Origin: Thioalkalivibrio sp.
Lineage (GTDB): Bacteria > Pseudomonadota > Gammaproteobacteria > Ectothiorhodospirales > Ectothiorhodospiraceae
Assembly: GCA_003550945.1 (NCBI GenBank)
Contig: PULL01000233.1
Span: forward strand, 1 to 10,501
Direction of reading: 5' to 3'
Length of the DNA: 10,501 bases
A model generated the notes under the pieces. It was not told where the DNA came from, made no database searches, and saw only the letters and a list, made by a program, of their open reading frames with translations. Below are positions 7,934-10,501 of this stretch, piece after piece. Position numbers and translations under genes: made by a program. The first letter of the stretch is position 1. Each line of letters starts with the position of its first letter.

Positions 7934-7945
7934 GTTTCGTTTCCT
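7920..7945. promoter_or_regulatory. Divergent ribosome-binding sites around a shared CATG start tetranucleotide
   Basis: The tetranucleotide CATG at 7931-7934 contains both start codons: ATG at 7932-7934 for tesA on the plus strand and ATG at 7933-7931 for ybbA on the minus strand. GAGGA at 7920-7924 lies 7 bases before the tesA start and within ybbA codons. AGGA, read on the minus strand at 7945-7942, lies 8 bases before the ybbA start and within the tesA signal-peptide codons. Both genes therefore carry their translation signals, and necessarily their promoters, inside the partner's coding sequence. Confidence 0.65.
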
Positions 7946-8588
7946 GATCACAATGGTTCTGGCGTTGCTATGGAGTGTTTCCAGCGCCGGTAATTCCCCC
8001 GACGTGCATCGAATCCTGGTCCTCGGGGATTCGCTCAGCGCGGCGCACGGGATCGACGGGGACGCCGGCTGGGTCTCGCTGCTCGAAGCCCGCCTCGCTG
8101 AGCGTGACGCGCGCTGGTCGGTTCGCAATGCCTCCGTCGGGGGCGAGACCACGGCCGGCGGGCGCAGCCGCCTGCCAGCACTGCTGGAAGAGGTCCGCCC
8201 GGACCTGTTGATTCTCGAACTCGGCGGCAACGACGGTCTGCGTGGGCTCTCCCTCCGGGCGATGCGCGAGAACCTCGAAACAATGCTCGACGCCGCCGAC
8301 GCGGCGGGCGCCGAGGTGCTGCTCGCCGGGATCGAAATTCCTCCCAATTACGGGCCGGTCTACACGGAACGTTTCCGCGCGATTTTTGCCGATCTCGCGG
8401 CGGACAGGGAACTGGCGTTCGTGCCTTTCCTGCTCGACGGCATCGCGCTGGAGCCCGGGATGATGCTCGATGACGGCATTCATCCTGGCGTGGAGGCACA
8501 GCCGCGGATCCTGGACAACGTCTGGACTCAGCTCGAGCCCATGCTGGAACGGCTGGAGCAGGGAACCTTCGAGCCCGCGGCCCACTAG
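7932..8588 (+). CDS. tesA: Secreted GDSL-family esterase/lysophospholipase TesA
   Basis: This 218-residue SGNH hydrolase is similar to E. coli TesA (acyl-CoA thioesterase I/protease I/lysophospholipase L1), which hydrolyses acyl thioesters and lysophospholipids in the periplasm. A signal peptide is visible: MFRF, a hydrophobic core to about residue 16, and a plausible cleavage after SSA (19). Catalytic blocks: GDSLSAAHG with nucleophile Ser34; NASVGGET with oxyanion Gly70; GGNDGLRG with oxyanion Asn100; and DDGIHP with Asp181 and His184. All four block residues and the catalytic pair are intact, and IPPNYG and the length match the family. The ATG at 7932 is chosen because GAGGA lies seven bases upstream and gives a complete signal peptide; the ATG at 7953 would shorten its basic end. 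The gene is divergent from ybbA and convergent with the gene at 8701-9066. Confidence 0.95.
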   Translation: MFRFLITMVLALLWSVSSAGNSPDVHRILVLGDSLSAAHGIDGDAGWVSLLEARLAERDARWSVRNASVGGETTAGGRSRLPALLEEVRPDLLILELGGNDGLRGLSLRAMRENLETMLDAADAAGAEVLLAGIEIPPNYGPVYTERFRAIFADLAADRELAFVPFLLDGIALEPGMMLDDGIHPGVEAQPRILDNVWTQLEPMLERLEQGTFEPAAH

Positions 8589-8611
8589 GTGCCAAGTGAT
8601 GTCTGGCGTCT

Positions 8612-8662
8612 CTGTGCTGTAGCCCGGATCCTGGCCTCCCACAGTCCTGTGGCTGGCTCCCA
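8612..8662. repeat. Short inverted repeats in the spacer after tesA
   Basis: CCACAG (8639-8644) and CTGTGG (8647-8652) form a six-pair hairpin with a two-base loop, or CTGTG at 8612-8616 could pair with CACAG at 8640-8644 instead. GGCTGGCTCCCA at 8651-8662 is the reverse complement of 2116-2127 after frdB. GTAGCCCGGATC (8619-8630) resembles the opening of another dispersed palindromic element of gammaproteobacteria, from memory. There is no T-run, so a terminator role for the two convergent genes is uncertain. Confidence 0.4.
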
Positions 8663-8700
8663 TGTCTGAGAGGGCGCGTCTCTGCGTTGACCCCGGCTGC

Positions 8701-9066
8701 TCAGTCGGCGCCCGCTGGGCCATCAATAAGCTGCCGCAATTCCCCAAGAATCGCATCTGGCAGCAGCGCACGCAGCACCGGGTGGGCGTCGGCCTCGACG
8801 GTGCTCACGACCGGCAGCGTGAGGATACGCGGTTGGCGCGTGAGCGGGTCGCCATACTGGTTGGTCTGGATTCGCGGTCCGGAACTGGTGTCCAGCAGCG
8901 CAACCTGCGGCCCCTCGGCAAGCACTTCGACCAGCTCGAGCCGATGGCCGGCGTAATGGCCCCGGATTCCGATCAACGGGGTCAGGAGCTGGACCACGTC
9001 CCGCGTCCAATGGCCGGAACGTTTCACGATGTTCTCGGGGCTTCCGCTGGTTTCCGGTATCTGCAT
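8701..9066 (-). CDS. Conserved-looking hypothetical protein, 121 residues
   Basis: I do not recognise this protein. It has no signal peptide and no membrane segment, so it is probably cytoplasmic. An N-terminal polar stretch leads to SGHWTRDVVQLLTPLIG (~17-33), then a region of alternating hydrophobic residues (~34-70: GHYAGHRLELVEVLAEG, QVALLDTSSG, IQTNQYGDP) that could be a small beta-barrel, then ILTLPVVSTVEAD and a helical LLPDAILGELRQLI end. The start at 9066 is well supported: GAGGAG on the minus strand at 9079-9074, seven bases before the ATG. The overlapping plus-strand frame (8662-9252) ends in translated tRNA and has no such site, so I take the minus frame as the gene. It points away from the tRNA gene and converges on tesA. 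Function is unassigned. Confidence 0.72.
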   Translation of the reverse strand: MQIPETSGSPENIVKRSGHWTRDVVQLLTPLIGIRGHYAGHRLELVEVLAEGPQVALLDTSSGPRIQTNQYGDPLTRQPRILTLPVVSTVEADAHPVLRALLPDAILGELRQLIDGPAGAD

Positions 9067-9175
9067 GGCTTGGCTCCTCTGCCCGATATTCTCCGCAAAT
9101 GCCGGCTGCGCGTTCCAAAACCTCTGTTACGCGGGGTAGTGGTGCCGCGTTGCCGGACGCACCGGTGCCGCCACT

Positions 9176-9205
9176 CCTCGCGAGGTTGCACACACAAGGT
9201 ATACT
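9176..9205 (+). promoter_or_regulatory. Probable tRNA promoter (-10 element) with an upstream palindrome
   Basis: TATACT at 9200-9205 differs from the sigma-70 -10 consensus at one position and would start transcription a base or two before the mature tRNA 5' end at 9214. The matching -35 position (about 9177-9182) has no TTGACA-like hexamer. It lies inside the perfect palindrome CCTCGCGAGG (9176-9185). TTGCAC at 9186-9191 is too near the -10 to act as a -35. Confidence 0.45.
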
Positions 9206-9213
9206 GGAGGCAT

Positions 9214-9290
9214 GTCCCCGTAGCTCAGCTGGATAGAGTGGCCCCCTCCTAAGGGGCAGGTCGCAGGTTCGAATCCTGCCGGGGACGCCA
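9214..9290 (+). tRNA. tRNA-Arg (anticodon CCU, reads AGG)
   Basis: This is a complete 77-nt cloverleaf with encoded CCA. The acceptor stem pairs GTCCCCG with CGGGGAC. The D arm is GCTC/GAGT, the anticodon stem GCCCC/GGGGC encloses CTCCTAA with anticodon CCT (CCU in RNA), and the T arm GCAGG/CCTGC encloses TTCGAAT. A discriminator G precedes CCA at 9288-9290. It decodes AGG, a rare arginine codon in GC-rich proteobacteria. tRNA 3' ends are common integration sites, but I see no integrase or repeated 3' end in this window. Translations of this region give the well-known spurious peptides VAQLDRVAPS (plus) and GRIRTCDLPLRRG (minus). Confidence 0.98.
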
Positions 9291-9298
9291 TAGAAAAC

Positions 9299-9335
9299 AA
9301 AGGGTTGGGAGAAGTCTCCTGGCCCTTTTTTATTT
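9299..9335 (+). terminator. Rho-independent terminator of the tRNA-Arg gene
   Basis: AAAGGGTTGGGAG (9299-9311) pairs with CTCCTGGCCCTTT (9316-9328) as a 13-pair stem with an AAGT loop, followed by T residues to 9331 and then ATTT. Three of the pairs are G-T wobbles. On the minus strand these become A-C mismatches, so the structure is much weaker for transcripts from hrpB even though that side also ends T-rich. Confidence 0.82.
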
Positions 9336-9444
9336 CGGGGGTGCAATGGGGTGCATGCTGTAGAGGACGGGCACAGACTCATGAATCTGGACCCCGGTCC
9401 CTCGGGCACCCCCGCGTCGTTGAGCGCGCATTCCGCCCCGGTTG

Positions 9445-10501
9445 TCAGGACCGCCCGGGCGGCCGGGTGCCACGGTGGGCTTCGGCGCGCAGCGGGTCGT
9501 CCGGCCAGTGGTGTTTCGGATAACGGCCCTTCAGATCCTTCGCCACTTCCGGATAGGTGCGCGTCCAGAAACCCGCGAGGTCCTGCGTGATCTGAACCGG
9601 GCGCCGTGCGGGCGAGAGCAGGTGCAGCGTCAGCGGAACCCGGCCATTGCCGATCGTTGGGGTTTCGGTCCAACCGAAGATTTCCTGGATGCGCACCGCG
9701 AGCACCGGCCTTTGGGGTTCGGTGTAGTCGATGCGCAGACTGGACCCGCTGGGAACCTGGATATGTGACGGAGCGAGCCGTTCCAGCCGCTGCTGCTGAT
9801 CCCAGTCGAGTTCCGCGAGCAATATCGCGACCAGGTCCAGGTTCTGCAACTGGGTCAATCGTGTGATTCCGGCCAGCCAGGGTCCGAGCCAGGTCTCCAG
9901 GCGCTTCAGGATGGCCGCGTCCGCGAGGTCCGGCCAGTCGCCGCCTTCCCACTCGCGAGCGAAGGCGATGCGCTGACGCAACCGGGTCGCGTCTGGGGTC
10001 CATCGGAGGCAGTCCAGCCCCCTGCGCTCGATTGCCGCCAGCAGCAGACGGGTGACAGCAGCTGGATCGACGCGCGGCAGTGGTCGGCTCTCAAGCAGCA
10101 GCGCACCGAGTCGTGTCTCGTGGCTTGCGCCAACGGCTCCGTTTTCGGCGTCCCACTCCACACGCTCCACGGTCCGGACCAGGTGAGTCAGATCGCGGGT
10201 CAGGCAGCCGGCCTCCAGCGGCGCCGCCAGGTGAATCCTGGCTTCGCGCTGCCCCGCATCGAGCACCGCGGCCACGATGCACGGAGCGGCCGCCAGATCG
10301 TCGTCACGCGGGAACCAGGCGCCGCGGCCGCCGGAAAGCAAAAACCGCCCTTCTGCCCCCGCGCGCCGCAGGCCGATGCGGTCGGGGTAGGCGAACGCGA
10401 GCAGCAGCCCGGCGGCTTCCGGGTCCACCGTCTCGTGCCGATCAATACCGAGTTGGCTGGTCCAGCGTCCTGCCTGCTGCAGCAGTCTGCGGCGCAGTGC
10501 A
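9445..10501 (-). CDS. hrpB: ATP-dependent helicase HrpB, C-terminal part
   Basis: This is the last ~351 residues of a DEAH/DExH-box RNA helicase of the HrpB type; the frame is open to the right edge, so the helicase core lies beyond the window. The fragment begins with a helical stretch (LLQQAGRW...DRHETVDPEAAGLLLAFAYPDRIGLRR) that follows the helicase domains in this family. It continues with FLLSGGRGAWF, VERVEWD, LLLESRPLP, the LPSGSSLRIDY-type segment (here HIQVPSGSSLRIDYTE), RIQEIFGWTETPTIGNGRVPLTLHLLSPARRPVQITQDL, and ends in the characteristic YPKHHWPDDPLRAEAHRGTRPPG. It terminates with TGA at 9447-9445. The cellular role of HrpB is poorly defined in most bacteria. It converges on the tRNA-Arg gene. 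Confidence 0.95.
   Translation of the reverse strand, partial: ALRRRLLQQAGRWTSQLGIDRHETVDPEAAGLLLAFAYPDRIGLRRAGAEGRFLLSGGRGAWFPRDDDLAAAPCIVAAVLDAGQREARIHLAAPLEAGCLTRDLTHLVRTVERVEWDAENGAVGASHETRLGALLLESRPLPRVDPAAVTRLLLAAIERRGLDCLRWTPDATRLRQRIAFAREWEGGDWPDLADAAILKRLETWLGPWLAGITRLTQLQNLDLVAILLAELDWDQQQRLERLAPSHIQVPSGSSLRIDYTEPQRPVLAVRIQEIFGWTETPTIGNGRVPLTLHLLSPARRPVQITQDLAGFWTRTYPEVAKDLKGRYPKHHWPDDPLRAEAHRGTRPPGRS

Noticed and set aside
8662..9252. Plus-strand frame of 196 codons ending in PVAQLDRVAPS
   Set aside because: The tail is the familiar mistranslation of a tRNA 5' half. The rest lies antisense to the better supported gene at 8701-9066 and has no ribosome-binding site.
9214..9445. tRNA-Arg as an integration site for a genomic island
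   Set aside because: No integrase, no partial copy of the tRNA 3' end, and housekeeping hrpB follows after a short gap. Nothing in the window supports an island.
8723..10003. Minus-strand frame of 426 codons containing GRIRTCDLPLRRGPLYPAELR
   Set aside because: This peptide is the well-known artefact of translating a tRNA gene on the reverse strand. The frame crosses hrpB, the tRNA gene and the hypothetical gene in the wrong phase.

Overview
The window is GC-rich and densely coded. Its gene content points to a gammaproteobacterium: the tesA/ybbA/ybbP cluster, a RelA with a degenerate hydrolase domain, and HrpB. The fumarate reductase subunits resemble those of Campylobacterota (Wolinella/Campylobacter) more than enterobacterial FrdAB. 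From memory, that combination suits a sulfur-oxidising or anaerobically versatile lineage such as the Ectothiorhodospiraceae/Thioalkalivibrio group; this placement is an inference and no search was run.

Layout. (1) 1-2062, plus strand: the 3' part of frdA, then frdB with an ATGA overlap, forming the soluble flavoprotein and iron-sulfur half of a quinol:fumarate reductase. The membrane cytochrome b subunit must lie upstream, outside the window. (2) 2063-2495: a spacer with two consecutive hairpins (REP-like) and a possible 37-residue membrane miniprotein gene on the minus strand. (3) 2496-7933, minus strand: an apparent operon ybbA-ybbP-relA, comprising an ABC ATPase, its large FtsX-type permease (GTGA overlap), and the (p)ppGpp synthetase about 50 nt downstream. 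(4) 7932-8588, plus strand: tesA, a secreted GDSL esterase. Its ATG shares bases with the ATG of divergent ybbA within one CATG tetranucleotide. (5) 8589-8700: a convergent spacer with a hairpin and a 12-base sequence also found inverted after frdB. (6) 8701-9066, minus strand: an unrecognised 121-residue protein with a good Shine-Dalgarno. (7) 9214-9290, plus strand: tRNA-Arg(CCU) with a -10-like element upstream and a clear intrinsic terminator downstream. (8) 9445 to the right edge, minus strand: the C-terminal part of the helicase HrpB.

How the genes relate. FrdAB couples the quinone pool to fumarate/succinate. YbbA-YbbP and TesA are an old, conserved chromosomal neighbourhood with a probable envelope or lipid-related role. 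RelA at the tail of that operon would tie stringent-response synthesis to its transcription, unless it has its own promoter in the short gap.

I found no mobile element, CRISPR array, phage gene or defence system, and I do not think the window hides an undescribed multigene system. The points most worth a second look are the Campylobacterota-like FrdAB, the shared CATG start, the 37-residue ORF, the paired hairpins and the unassigned 121-residue gene.
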